From Cristatella mucedo (Eukaryota; Bryozoa; Phylactolaemata; Cristatellidae), in NCBI GenBank assembly GCA_009760855.2, contig WPIO01000096.1:1430501-1494500 (forward strand): a DNA stretch of 64,000 nucleotides, in the 5' to 3' direction. A program made the translations under genes and the position numbers. The notes under the pieces are model-generated. The model saw only the letters and a list, made by a program, of their open reading frames with translations, ran no database searches and had not been told where the DNA came from. Of the stretch, positions 21,230-32,150 are shown piece after piece. The first letter of the stretch is position 1; every line of letters starts with the position of its first letter.

Positions 21230-23045
21230 CGAATCCTGTTTCCAGCTTGTCTGAACCTCCCTGTCGGTCTGTACCTTGGCAGATGGCCTCACCATGTTCT
21301 CAGACACGTCTTCTGGATTCAGGCCCTCTTGTCCGCAGTTGCACAGGCTTTGTCCATGCTGGGCATGCAGCTCTAGCCGGCGAAGTGTGGTGTCGTTGCC
21401 TGAAAGGGTGCCAAGGCCGTGCCTGCCTCAATCACCCTACATGACAGGTGGATCCGAGAGCCGTCGGAGTCTGAGTAAACGGCCTACCAGGGAGCCCTTC
21501 AGATTATCAGGTAGCCTAGGGCTAAAATAGAGCAGGCCTCCTCTTCCCTTGTAAGAGACATAAACCTGCTTCTTGCCAGCCTTATCGCCCCTTGGCAAAA
21601 GTTTGACGCCTTGCTGACTTCCTCCTGCCGCTGCTCGACTACCTTTTTGTCGGGCTTGGCTTATGCCTACGGCTGCTCAGCAACCAGCCGAAAAGGCTCT
21701 AGTGGAGAACTCTATGTTGCTTCTCATAGAGTTTGCCGAACTTTGCATTGGTGCATTTTTTGTTCGCACCTCGCTCTGCAGGTGGGCTTTGCCTGCTCTG
21801 CTTCGGGACTAGCGCCTCAATCCTACGAGCTGTGCAAGCCTGTTGCATGCTGTTCTCGCCTATGTGTGCGTCCATCAAGTCGCCGAGCTGGTTTGGTCCA
21901 GCGATTAAGGTGCTCGCCCCGACCAAGGTCTGGCTGAGGTCGTGGGCTCAAGCCCCGAGGCACATGTGAAGCGCTTGAATAGAGATTAAGTTCTCTTGGG
22001 TTGCTATACAAATGAATTATATAAGTCGCCCATCACAGACTCGATCTGGCAGTCGCCAGCCTGGATGGCATGCCATTGTCTGATGAGGAGAGTTCACAAA
22101 ACCTGAGCCCAGCAGCCTTTGGCCCAGGCAACAGGGTTGGCCAGATCTTGCTGTGGTCTGACACTGGGTAAAGCGCCTCAAGCTTTTTGCTTTTGCCTCT
22201 CGCTGACCGCGGCCTGAAGTGCTGGCTGGGTCCAAAGACCCTGACGGCATCGAGCAGTGGGTCATGCAACGAGTCGTCATCACAGCGATGCTGGAATTCG
22301 CCTGGCTCCTGGAAGGCCTTGCTTGGGTGGCCCAGCCTGCACATGGCAGGGTCAGCCACTGCCTGGCCACATATAGATTCGCCACCAACAGTTACCTCTT
22401 GACTTGGGGTCTTGGCCTGTCGTTCTGGGCTTGGCTGTTCTTGCACCAATTGTGCCTGGACATGTGGCCAATAGCTGCTGTCAAGATTCCACCCTGGGAT
22501 GGTGCCATCTGCTGCTTGTGCGTCACAGAGGCAGAGACCGTTTGCCACGTGTTAAGCCACTGCTGGCAGATGCTGCATGCAATTATGGCCAGACACAGGC
22601 TGGTTCTGGGCAGCCTAATCGGTTCTCTTCCAGCCACCATGCTTAACTACATGTCTGCAGGTTGCCCCCTCCTGCTGTTCGGTGGTCTGGCTCAGACCTG
22701 ATCATTGACAGCAGCACTGATTTAGTAATTGTTGATGTGGAAGTGCTGGGTGCTCTGATTATTGCAGCTCCGAACAAGAAAGATAAATAGATGCAGCCAT
22801 CGCATGGTCTTTCCTGACCCCTGGCTATCGATCGGCAGTCATGAGGCAATTCGTAGTCAGGGCTCTCGGCAGCTGGTTGCCAAACAATGAAGCTTGCCTG
22901 GCCGACCTAGGCATCCCATGTATGGAATTACTGTTTTATGGCTGCAATGGATCTCTGAAGCCAGCACTGGCTTGGAAGCAGTGTGGTACTTGTTCCTGAA
23001 CCAGGAGGCCCTGTAGCACCCCCGACCATGCAGGAAGGGCACAGC
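21230..23045 (+). mobile_element. LINE-C copy 1: decayed LINE with restriction-like endonuclease (R2/NeSL/HERO-type group)
   Basis: GC-rich and broken by stops. In order: a reverse-transcriptase core remnant LADGLTMFSD (21271-21300; the usual second Asp is Gly), a PAKCGVVA motif (about 21376), a thumb-like SLIAPWQKFDALL stretch (about 21570-21615), a SINE-1 insertion (21886-22022), the Cys-Cys-His-Cys knuckle CCLCVTEAETVCHVLSHC (22511-22564), and an endonuclease core DLIIDSSTDLVIVDVEV (22696-22746). A conserved tail ALGSWLPNNEACLADLGIP follows near 22860-22915. This order is typical of LINEs with a C-terminal restriction-like endonuclease, which cut specific target DNA. It is not functional here. 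It lies in ataxin-3 intron 2, sense. Confidence 0.75.
21886..22022 (+). mobile_element. SINE-1, tRNA-derived SINE with LINE-A-like tail
   Basis: A-box-like GTTTGGTCCAGCGATTAAGG and B-box-like GTGGGCTCAAGCCCC occur in tRNA order. Then comes a 3' end GCGCTTGAATAGAGATTAAG and TTGCTATACAAATGAATTAT, which resembles the LINE-A 3' hairpin. It interrupts LINE-C copy 1. Confidence 0.78.
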
Positions 23046-23077
23046 TGGCTAATGTACATTAAATACTTAAATTAATC

Positions 23078-23079
<2 letters not shown>

Positions 23080-23127
<48 letters not shown>
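23080..23127. repeat. (TA)n microsatellite
   Basis: About 48 bp of alternating AT with one G interruption, just after LINE-C copy 1. Confidence 0.95.
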
Positions 23128-23719
23128 GGTATAAGTATATCTATGGAACTTGTTTATTAAAAGAGGTGAATACATGTATATGTATGTTAACAAGTGCAGC
23201 CCTGCTCTACTAGGGCCACTAGCTAACCTTGACTCATGATGCAAGAACAGGACCAATCAGCTTCCGAACCGGAAATGTCCCGTGAGAACCATAGCCTCAA
23301 TGCTATCTAGTCCATGCCTGCAATGCCGAGGTCGGCCTGGCAGGCTTCATTATCCGGCCACCAGGTTCTGAGAGTGGGGAAGTGTTGTACACAGAGCCTC
23401 ATCACTTGTGACGGTAGCCAGTGACCAGGAGAGATCAGGCTACGACTCTGTACTTTGTAACCTGTTTCAAGTTGCTATCTCCAAAATCGTCTTTCTGCCC
23501 TCAGACGTTTTCCTCCTTGTTTGATGCCGGTTTAGTGGCCCAGCCATTTAGCTGATTGCAACCTAAAAAATGACTGGAGTGATATCGGCAGGCAGCTGAC
23601 GTAAGGTGTTCTGCCAACTTCAGTAGACGACCTGTTCAGTAAAAGTTGGGCTTATGTGAATGTGCTACAGCAGAAAAAAAAACAGAAAGCAGAAGCTGTG
23701 ACCTCTAAGCCAGTCCACA

Positions 23720-24400
23720 CCCGGTGGTCATGGTAACGAAACTTTGACTACATCAATAGCATCTGTGCTGTTGTTGTTGATGTGCAGCTCTGGCTTGAGA
23801 GCCAGATTATCGGCCAACTGGAAGATGCAACAAGAGCCGAGAGGCTGCAGCAGCACTGCCCGAGCTGCAATTAGGCAGCCCAAAGCTTGATTGTGTCTGG
23901 CCCTGATTGCAGGCAGCATAGGCCGGCAGTGGCTCTGCACTTGGCAAGCGATCTCTACCTCGGCCCTGGCATGGGCAGCAGTAGATAACCCTGTGTCGTC
24001 TTTTCTCCGACACGTAGCAGCAGCACACATAGCAGCAGCCTCTGGCTGCTTGTTCAGGCTCACTCGGTGGACGAACCGTCAGGCCTGGAATAACAGACCA
24101 AGACACTTGGTCTAGAAATGGCCTATGCATCCAGAACTGGTTCTTGACCAGGCAACGGCTGACCTGCCCTGTGGGGGCTGGTCCTCTCGGCTTTCAGCCA
24201 GCCTGCCGAAGCCTGGCCAGCCTCAGCTTGGATATGATCAAAGAGGGGGTACGAACGAACGCTCATTCCAGGCCGACTAGTTGACACGGCCAATACGTCG
24301 GAGCCGTCCAGCAAGAGACAGCAGGACAGATTCTTCTGGCACTGTCGATCCTCTGCCTACCATGAAGCTTGGCCGACCCCTATGTATAAGGCTATGTTTG
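23720..24400 (-). mobile_element. LINE-C copy 3: C-terminal region, antisense
   Basis: On the - strand the knuckle-type stretch EIACQVQSHCRPMLPAIRA and RHNQALGCLI (about 23880-23960) is followed by an endonuclease-core-like LHINNNSTDAIDVVKVSLP (about 23728-23790), parallel to LINE-C copy 1. The N-terminal side (24100-24400) is GC-rich and frameshifted. Copies 1 and 3 face each other tail to tail. Confidence 0.65.
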
Positions 24401-24564
24401 TGAGGCTTCTGAGCAGCTCAATTCTCAGCCTTCGTGCCTAGTGGGACCTTGGATAGCCCATTTAGTGGTTAGTTTTACTAGAAGTCTCCGGAGAGAGATT
24501 TTGTTGTCTGATAGTGCTGTACAAATGTATTGTTATCACTTTTGTATTACAAATTATCTTACTG

Positions 24565-24740
24565 AATTACTTGCCGGATGACGATCTATTTATCACAGTA
24601 TTTAGTGGATTTCTGTGATTCGTCCTTAATGTGTTTACACCTGCTGACATTGTGAATGCTGACACTAACCACAGTTGCATGCTGATCGTATGCATGTCAC
24701 CCCTAACCATGCTGTTCTTGTTGTTTATTGAGCATGCTAA
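24565..24740 (+). mobile_element. LINE-A 3' UTR, upstream half of a copy split by LINE-A copy 3
   Basis: Matches the LINE-A C-terminus/3' UTR (TTTAGTGGATTTCTGTGATTCGTCC) up to GAGCATGCTAAT, where the antisense young LINE-A begins. The other half resumes at 26291. Confidence 0.78.
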
Positions 24741-26290
24741 TAATAATAATATAATATTGCACTTGATAAAGCGCCCTCAGAGAACCTAATCTCTTTCTAG
24801 GCGCTTTACATTTGCTGCAAAGTGATACGCAATAGAATAGTAAGTAAAATCATGCTTGAAAAACAAACAAAATGAATAACATGGTTAGGGGTTACATGCA
24901 CTGGGTCAGCATGCAAATGTGGTTAGTGGCAGCATGAACAGTGTCAGCACCCATAAGCACATCGAGGACGAATCACAAGGACCCACTAAATGCTGTCCTA
25001 AATAGGTATGTTTTTAAGTTTTTTTTAAATGTGGTCAGGTCAGGGGATGTTCTGATGCAGGGAGGGAGGGAGTTCCAGGCTGTGGGAGCATACGAGGTAA
25101 ATGCACGGTCTCCAAAGGATTTAAGGTTTGTACGAGGTATTTCTAGACTGTTGGATTCCGAAAAGCGGGTGGTACGATGCTTTGCCTGATGGGGTAGTGT
25201 ATCTGAAAGATAGGCTGGAGCCATAGAATGAAGAGACCTAAAAGTGAGCGACAAAACCTTGAAGTCAATCCGTTGCTTGACTGGTAACCAGTGCAGGTCG
25301 GCGAGAAGTGGAGTAATGTGGCAACTGCGACGCTCACGACAGACAAGCCTAGCTGCAGAGTTTTGCACCAGCTGCAATCGCCTGATCGCACATGCTGGTA
25401 GGCCAGTAAGCAGTGAGTTGCAGAAGTCGAGACGAGATGTCACGAATGCATGGACCAACTTGGACGTGGTATCCTTATCTAAACAAGCCCTAATTTTAGC
25501 AATGTTATGAAGCTGAAAATAGGCTGATTTGACTGTGGAGCTGATGTGGTCGTCTAACGAGAGGTCGCTTTGGAATATGACACCTAGATTTCGAGCTGAT
25601 GCAACTGGAGATATGCTGGCAGAGCCAATTTTGAAAGTCAGCCTTTCCAATTTCTGAATAACACTAGGTTTGCCCATAACTAGTAAGTTAGTTTTATCAT
25701 CGTTTAGTTTTAGAAAATTTGCTGCCATCCATGATCGGATGTCATCAATGCATGCAGCAAGTGAGTTGAGAGAATTTGAGGTGCTCGAAGGCTGGGAGGG
25801 ATCAAAGCAAAGGTACAACTGAGTGTCATCCGCATAGAAGTGAAAGTCTAGATTGTGCTTGGCAATCACATCAGCGAGAGGGAGAGTATAAACGGTGAAA
25901 AGGACCAGACCTAGCACAGAGCCCTGAGGTACTCCATATTTTAGAGGTACTTCAGATGATCTTTGTCCATTCACGTCAACACTCTGGAGTCTCCCACTGA
26001 GATAGGACCTGAACCACTGCAGAGCAGTGCCAGTGATGCCCAGGCGAGATGAGAGGCGCTCTAGAAGTACTTTGTGATCGATGGTATCAAAAGCTGCCGA
26101 AAGATCGAGCAAAACAAGAAGAGACACTCTACCCATGTCTGCATTCCTAAGTAGGTCGTTGTATACCCGAAGCAATGCTGACTCTGTGGAGTGATTAGCT
26201 CTAAAGCCAGACTGGAACTTACTAGCAAGGTGTGAGGTTTCGATATACGAGTTCAGCTGGACTGCCGCGACCCGTTCCAGTGTCTTTGAT
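24741..26290 (-). mobile_element. LINE-A copy 3: young, 5'-truncated, nearly identical to copy 2
   Basis: Tail, hairpin and 3' UTR, then an uninterrupted reverse-transcriptase frame (24973-26175 and slightly upstream) with LLDLSAAFDTIDH, GVPQGSVLGLVLF (Pro replaced by Leu relative to copy 2) and FYADDTQLY. Over the shared 1.5 kb it differs from copy 2 at only scattered bases. It ends abruptly at 26290 (GTGTCTTTGATA), where copy 2 continues. It lies in ataxin-3 intron 2, antisense. Confidence 0.93.
24973..26175 (-). CDS. LINE-A reverse transcriptase, 5'-truncated (about 400 codons)
   Basis: Contains the reverse-transcriptase palm from just upstream of motif A to the C-terminus: AAFDTIDH, PQGSVLG, YADDTQLY, LNDDKTNLLVMGKP and the C-terminal NSLPPCIRTSPDLTTF region. 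It has no N-terminal fingers or endonuclease because the insertion is truncated, and no natural start codon. It is uninterrupted and close to copy 2, which points to recent insertion, but it cannot act on its own. Confidence 0.75.
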   Translation of the reverse strand: MLRVYNDLLRNADMGRVSLLVLLDLSAAFDTIDHKVLLERLSSRLGITGTALQWFRSYLSGRLQSVDVNGQRSSEVPLKYGVPQGSVLGLVLFTVYTLPLADVIAKHNLDFHFYADDTQLYLCFDPSQPSSTSNSLNSLAACIDDIRSWMAANFLKLNDDKTNLLVMGKPSVIQKLERLTFKIGSASISPVASARNLGVIFQSDLSLDDHISSTVKSAYFQLHNIAKIRACLDKDTTSKLVHAFVTSRLDFCNSLLTGLPACAIRRLQLVQNSAARLVCRERRSCHITPLLADLHWLPVKQRIDFKVLSLTFRSLHSMAPAYLSDTLPHQAKHRTTRFSESNSLEIPRTNLKSFGDRAFTSYAPTAWNSLPPCIRTSPDLTTFKKNLKTYLFRTAFSGSL

Positions 26291-26400
26291 ACTGACCATC
26301 AATCATGCTTCCTTTGCTGCAGCATATGTCAAGTGCCAAGAAAGAGATTGAGTTCTCTGGGGGTGTTTTATTGAGTGTGTTATTGTCGAGTGTGTTATTA
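26291..26400 (+). mobile_element. LINE-A 3' end, downstream half of the split copy
   Basis: CAATCATGCTTCCTTTGCTG, terminal hairpin AAGTGCCAAGAAAGAG and TTGAGTTCTCTGGGGGTG, and a TTATTATTATCATTAT tail complete the copy begun at 24565. Confidence 0.8.
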
Positions 26401-26654
26401 TTATCATTATATCCTCATTCACCACTAACATGGCACTGCTCTTGTTTGGTCCAATATTTGAGGGAACTTTTAGAACCTATGGGTAACATATGGGTGGTAA
26501 CAGCCAGTAGTCATCCCGTGAGCCTTTACATTTTAAGTATATCAAGGTTCAAGGTTCAAAATCCACTGGTTTTCCCGATGTACACTTTTCCTCTTGGCAA
26601 TGTAATCGGGAAGTACAACATGGCCAATGACATATTTCAAGATGTCATGATACC

Positions 26655-26803
26655 TGTTCTTTGATGTGATTGGTCCAGCAGTTAAAGTGCTTGCACCGAC
26701 CCTGAGGTCTGGCTGAGATCAAGGGCTCGAGCCCGTGGCATGTGTGAAGCACCTCAATAGAGAGCAAGTACTCTGTGGGTGCTATACAAATGAATTATAT
26801 TTT
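26655..26803 (+). mobile_element. SINE-1, second copy
   Basis: GATTGGTCCAGCAGTTAAAG and the B-box GGGCTCGAGCCC, then AGCACCTCAATAGAGAGCAA and CTCTGTGGGTGCTATACAAA before AATTATATTTTTTTTTAT. AGCACC and GGTGCT can pair, as in the LINE-A terminal hairpin. Confidence 0.82.
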
Positions 26804-27519
26804 TTTTTATTCCTTACAGCCTCCGGCACCCAAAGATTCTCCCAGCTCCCATCCAACTTAAATGGCCAAGGTTTGTACTTCTCTTTTGCTAGATGACCTC
26901 ATCAGTTTCTTATTCAAGTCCGAACGAAGCTATGTTCAGCTATATAACACAGCTAGAAGTAGGGCTTGCCTAGACAGTTGATCCGAAGCCCTTTCCTAGT
27001 CGTTACATTCTTAAATTCTCTTCATGGCATCTGCAATTATTCTGTAGCAGATCGTGCTGTTACTGCAAAATGGTGATTGTGGACGGTGCAAAACGATGCT
27101 GTTATGCTTTTCCTGTAATGCCGCAGCTGCCAGTTGAACCCCATTCTTTTTAGACCTACTCTGGGTCACCCTATCACACCAAATATTTTAAAGATTCGGG
27201 CACTCACTTGTAGGCCTCCTCGTGGTCTTGCCCTGATTTGCCTCTTTAAACTGTGAACAGATCAAGCTTCTCCCCTTGTACAACTCATCCTTTTGATTGC
27301 TGCCGGTTAGCTGCATTTAGCTAATCAACTTCAAAGTCGTCGTGACTTCTGTTCCTATGCATCCAAACCTTGGAACCAACTGCTTGATGCTGTCGCTAAA
27401 TCCTGGATTTGTTGGTATTTAAAAATAAGCTCAACATTTGCTTTATCTTCGGTTCTTGAGCAGTGTCCTTGAAAATTGGCCTAATGCTTCTCTGATTTTG
27501 CTCTAGGGTAAGGTTCTGG

Positions 27520-27605
27520 CTTTCAATGACTAAGATCCTGGGTTGGAGCCGTGCAGCATCTCTAAAGCACATGTATAGAGATTAAGTTCTCTGGAGGTGT
27601 TTCAT
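27520..27605 (+). mobile_element. SINE-1, degenerate fragment
   Basis: CCTGGGTTGGAGCCGTGCAG (B-box-like) and AAGCACATGTATAGAGATTA then GTTCTCTGGAGGTG follow the SINE-1 order. The tail is cut where LINE-B begins. Confidence 0.6.
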
Positions 27606-27955
27606 TCCTCTGCTTAAAGACAGCTGGTGACCGAAGCTTCAGCTCTACAAGTCCTAGTCTGTGGAATTTGCTTTCAGGATTCTTGCGAAACAACAGTTAC
27701 TTTCCTGCTGGCCACCATGGCTCATTCTTTTCAGTGGTCCTGAGCTGATGCTTCCATGCCGATCACTAACTCAACTGGTCTTCTGACTATGCTATGCTTC
27801 CCACTTTCTCTTTGTTACGTGAGATGAAGTCTGTTGTCTACCGAATGGGTACCGCAAGCGGTGTAGGCTGTGATTGCACTAAACAACTCTCCTGCCTAAC
27901 ACCCACAAAGTCTTTGTGGAGTTACACATCGAGATACATTACTGTGTGATGTACA
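27600..27955 (+). mobile_element. LINE-B 3' fragment
   Basis: CTGCTTAAAGACAGCTGGTG, the SPSLWNLLSGFLRNNSYFP-type codons and 3' UTR (GCTATGCTTCCCACTTTCTC) parallel 37320-37660. Confidence 0.8.
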
Positions 27956-28894
27956 TTGTAATTGTACATACTGCTCCATATTGTATGTATGTGGTGTGCA
28001 GTTGTCATTAGTCAGTCGATCTTTCCTACAGATTTAAAGTGCCTACAAAAATGTGAAGATTTCCCACGGTTTTGTGTAGAAGTATGTTAATTTTTATTTT
28101 TAATAAATATGTTGATAAGAACGCATATTATTAGCGTATTATGAGCTGTGGAGCCCGGAGGTAGTATATACATAATATGTGGTCAAACATGGTCATGGTC
28201 ATGGTCAGCATGGTCAAACAGAATCTGTGATGCAAGTGGTTAGTTGAGTATCTTTAAACGCCTTGGTGCCCATTAATCTCGAGATATTCATCGGCATTAG
28301 GGTTACTTACTTGAAATACTTAATCCTGATGCTTCCTCTGGTTCCACCAGCTCCTCAGATTCTGACCGCTATCCTCTGCATATCATGCCTTTACTTCTAC
28401 ATAAAGCCGAGTTAATAACCTACCTGCTCTGGAACATTTGCTTAATCCTCGTTGATTACACTAAGTGAATCATTTCATGTATTTTCTCTAGCTTCTGAGA
28501 ACTCATGAGACATATATTTGGTTCTCTCCGGGTGCTATTCGAATGCATGCGCTGTGTCACCGAGTCTGGCTAAATATCAAATGGCTTTCGAGAATGCCTA
28601 TTAAACAGTACTCAGCAACGCGATTTTTTCTTGTGGCATTCAAAAGTTAATCAGTAGCATCACTCTTGTCAGCGAATCAACATGAATTTTGCCCTCTGAT
28701 TGTCAAGGGTCCTGGCTGGCACCCAGCAAAAAGAACAGTACTCTTATTCTCTGGATAGCATAGGGACTTTCTCCTGCCTATTACCGGCAAGCTACTGAAT
28801 GCCAAATGCAATTTCAATGGCTTCCAACCTTTCTCTGGGGTGGGTAATAGGTGGAGAGGTAATCACTGCAAACCATTACTGTTATTATTAGGTC
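27956..28894. other. Intron 2 sequence, nothing identified
   Basis: Only a small CATGGT-word cluster (28183-28216) and short frames. A degenerate LINE 3' end may lie near 28030-28120. Confidence 0.5.
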
Positions 28895-29070
28895 TATAAT
28901 AATTATAATAACACATTTAATGTGGTGCCTTTAGAGACCTCAATCTCTTTCTAGGCACTTTACATAGGTTGCAAAGAAAGCACGATCGAATGGTTAATGC
29001 TCAATAAATAGTAAGAATAACATGGTTAGGCACAACATGCACAGGGTCAGTATGCAAGTATGGTTAGTTT
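28895..29070 (-). mobile_element. LINE-A 3' UTR fragment
   Basis: AATAATAACACATTTAATG, reverse terminal hairpin and TAACATGGTTAGGCACAACA match the LINE-A 3' end in antisense. Confidence 0.78.
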
Positions 29071-29479
29071 TTCCTCGTGAAAAAACGCCGAAACAGGATA
29101 GATGTCAGCCTGTCGTGGCAACAAGCTGGCCGGCCTGACCGTCGCTTGCATAGGGCTTCAATACACAGCACCAGCCTGTCGATCAATCTAGTCATGCAGC
29201 CGACCACTTGAGCATTCACTGCTAGTCAGTCGTTGTTGTTGCAAGAACAGTCGTGGCTGTAAAGCAGAGTCAGAGGTCTAGGTACAGCCCTAAGATAATG
29301 ACGGGGGGGGGGAGGGAGCATGGTCTCAGAACTTGGAAGCTGAAGTTGATCAGCAGTCTGGCAGTGAAGAACATACTTGAAAAGCTTTTCGGCAACTGCC
29401 CATCCCGTTGACGGTCGATATAGTTTATATCTGGTCACTTGTTGGGACAGACCACCTAGGAAAATGCTAGATTCATTCT

Positions 29480-29952
29480 TCATTTTTTGGCCCCAGCCTA
29501 TCTCTTAGATCTACTCCCCCCACCAGGCCAAGCATCGTACCACCCGCTTTTCGGAATCCAACAGTTTACCAATACCTCGTACAAACCTCAAATCCTTTGG
29601 AAACAGTGCATTTAGTTCGTATGCTCCCAAAGCCTGGATCTCCCTCCCGACCTGCGTCAGAACATCCCTGACCTGACCACATTTAAAAGGAACTTAAAAA
29701 CTCATCTATTTAGGACAGCATATAGTGGTTCCCTGTGATTCGTCCTTCATGTGCTTATGCGTGCTGACACTGTGCATGCTGCCACTAACCACATTTGCAT
29801 GCTGACCCCAACCATGTTATTCATGTTGTTTATCAAGCATGGTATTACTCACTGTTCAATCGCGTTTTTCTTTGCAGCAAATGTAAAGCGCCTAGAAAGA
29901 GATTGAGTTCTCTGAGGGCGCTTTATCAAGTGCATTATTGTTATTATTAGAT
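29480..29952 (+). mobile_element. LINE-A C-terminal and 3' UTR fragment
   Basis: C-terminal codons (GCCCCAGCCTATCTCTTAGA), complete 3' UTR, perfect AAAGCGCC/GGCGCTTT terminal hairpin (29885-29924) and TTATTGTTATTATTA tail. Confidence 0.87.
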
Positions 29953-30801
29953 CGATTCTGTTTTGTACAATTGTCCTACTGATACAATAAGTTGTCTCTC
30001 AGAAAGCTTCTGGCAAATGGATTCTGTCTACTTACATAGCATATCAGGGTATACATGCTTGTTCATAGAGCAATGAGTCGTGTGCAGTGACCAGAAGCCA
30101 GCACCAGAAAATAGGCCCTAAAGCTATGTACTTTAGTGGTGCCGAATCTCAATGTACTCTTCACCTATTCTTTGCCTGACGTGGTGGAGTTTTATTATTT
30201 TCAACGACCTGAAATTTGTTCTTTGTCAGGCTAGCAGACCCAGCAAGCCTGGAATGATCACTTGGTATGCTGTGTCTCCTTCATCACCGACAGACGTGCT
30301 AGCCGATGCGATTTGACGACTCACAGTGTTTAGGGTGTACAATCACATGAGTGGCATACTGTGTTGGGGAACTTTGCCAGCCTCTCATATTGAAGAATTT
30401 GGTCTTCTATAGCTACCGTTTGCCAGGCTAGGTCCTCATGCCCTGATTGTGGATTCCCCGGAAAATGCCCCAATTTAACTGCCAATGTGCCTATATCTTC
30501 TACTGTCTGCAGCACAACTGCTCCCAGATGGAAATGCCATTGACCAAAAGTCAGGTACTCCTTGCTCTGTCTCCTTCTTTTTCGGACTGCTTTTCAGTAC
30601 AGACCTTGTACTTATGGCAGTACACGGTGGCAGCACTGGCATTGTGGTCGGTCGTCACTACTTTAGGCTCTTATTGTGATCCTGGTGTTACAAAGATTTG
30701 TGTTGCCGGCCAGCATCGCCTTCTTTGTGCGATGGGCCTATTTAGTCCGTGCACCATTTGACCTCCATGTTGTCACGCCGATTTGTATATTTTCTTTGCA
30801 G
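29953..30801. other. Intron 2 end, nothing identified before the exon 3 acceptor
   Basis: Open frames up to about 100 codons near 30447-30761 show no known motif. The T-rich acceptor of ataxin-3 exon 3 closes the interval. Confidence 0.5.
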
Positions 30802-30941
30802 AGTGTGGAGTCGGCTAATCATGACGATACTGGCTTCTTCTCGATTCAAGTGCTGCAGCGAGCGATAGGGAACGTCGGTGTTGAGCTCGTGCCTCTGGAT
30901 AGCCGGCACCCTGCAGCCGTGGCTGCCTCCCAGAGTCCAAT
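30802..30941 (+). CDS. ATXN3: Ataxin-3 coding exon 3 (equivalent to human exons 3+4, residues 61-107 in part)
   Basis: The acceptor is a T-rich tract ending TTTGCAG at 30801 and the donor is AAT|GTAAGC at 30942. The exon opens in phase 0 and closes after two bases of codon 107. It encodes a run with HDDTGFFSIQVLQRAIG and VGVELVPLDS, aligning with human MDDSGFFSIQVISNALKVWGLELILFNS. In human this stretch is split by an intron right after FSIQ; here it is continuous. The closing phase of 2 equals that of human exon 4. The last dozen residues (alanine-rich, ending SQSP) are poorly conserved and about two residues longer than in human. Confidence 0.94.
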
Positions 30942-31584
30942 GTAAGCCTCCCCCTTCTTCCTCCTTCTCGGTGCAGCACGGCCTGGGCAGCTCACTGCAG
31001 CATCACTACTCGGCACATTCTTTTGATAGCTATGGATGCACGACGTCCTGTCAATGTCAAGCTGGCATCTTTAGCCCTAGCTGTTCCATTTGGTGCCAAC
31101 TGCCCTGGTGCCAGCAGACCGTCCGAGGGGACGTCTGAAAGCCGCTGAGGACTGGCCTTAAACGAGGCAGAGCAGGCAGGTTGGCTCGGCTGAAGTAGGT
31201 GGGACATCGATGCTTCGGTGGGATTAATTCGATGCCCGGGGCTGCAGCGACAGAGGCTCTCTCAGCCCCCACGAGCATGCATTTACCGGCAGTCAGTGGC
31301 CTTATCGTCGTGTCCGATATTCAGTTGCAAGGGGACAAAGGTGAAAAAGCCACTCGATCTTCCAGTTGTAGCCTTTGCCAATTCGATTTTCTAACTTTAC
31401 ATTCCCCAAACTTAGTTGATTTATAAATTGTATATGTTCCCATTTTTGCTGCTGGCTACCAATCCGAACTACTCCCCACCACTTGGCACTGACATTGTCG
31501 CCTCACCTCACTCAGGCCGTTCTGCTTAAGCCTTAAATCCCTCAAACCCTTTGGAGACTATACCTTGTGTTCTCCTGCTCGAAG
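30942..31584. other. Intron 3 start, nothing identified
   Basis: Moderately GC-rich, with overlapping short frames on both strands and no recognised repeat. Confidence 0.5.
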
Positions 31585-31850
31585 TAATAGTGATGGTAAT
31601 TTATTTGATATAGCCCCCTCGGAGAACTCACTCCCTTTCTAGGCACTTTACATTTGCCGCGAATGAAGCACGATCAGATGGTTTGTGGTAGCATGCTCAA
31701 TAAGCAACCAGAATAACATGGTTAGTGTCAGCATGCACAATATCAGCAGGTGTAAAAACATTAGGGGCGAATCACAGGAATCCACTAAATGCTACGATAA
31801 ATAGGTATGATGTGTGTTTCGTTCTAAATGTGGACAAGTGAGGCAATCGA
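31585..31850 (-). mobile_element. LINE-A 3' UTR fragment, old
   Basis: GATATAGCCCCCTCGGAGAA through AATAACATGGTTAGTGTCAG and CATTTAGGGGCGAATCACAG-like sequence, antisense LINE-A 3' end. Confidence 0.72.
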
Positions 31851-31854
31851 TAAA

Positions 31855-32150
31855 CCTATACAGCTCTCTACCGGCTGACCGTTTGGTATTCCCTTACTGG
31901 ACCATATTCAAGTAAAAGCTAGACACGCGCATGCTTATCTCAACTTCTGCTGAGTCCGTGCACACGGTCAATGGTGTGCTTATGCCTGGTAATGCTATGT
32001 CGGTTATCTCTAGCCATGTTTAGATACTTTCTTTACAATTCGTCTAAAGTGTTCTGAAGCAGATTCAGTTCTCTAAGATGCTCTACAAATACCCAACAAA
32101 TAACTTATATTAATGTTATTATTGTTTTTATTAGTATTGTTGTATAAGAT
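31855..32150 (+). mobile_element. Degenerate LINE 3' end, family uncertain
   Basis: LINE-A-like order (CTCTACCGGCTGACC...CCATATTCAAGTAAAAGCTA, then AAAGTGTTCTGAAGCAGATT and CAGTTCTCTAAGATGCTC, then TTATTATTGTTTTTATTA). Highly diverged. Confidence 0.5.
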
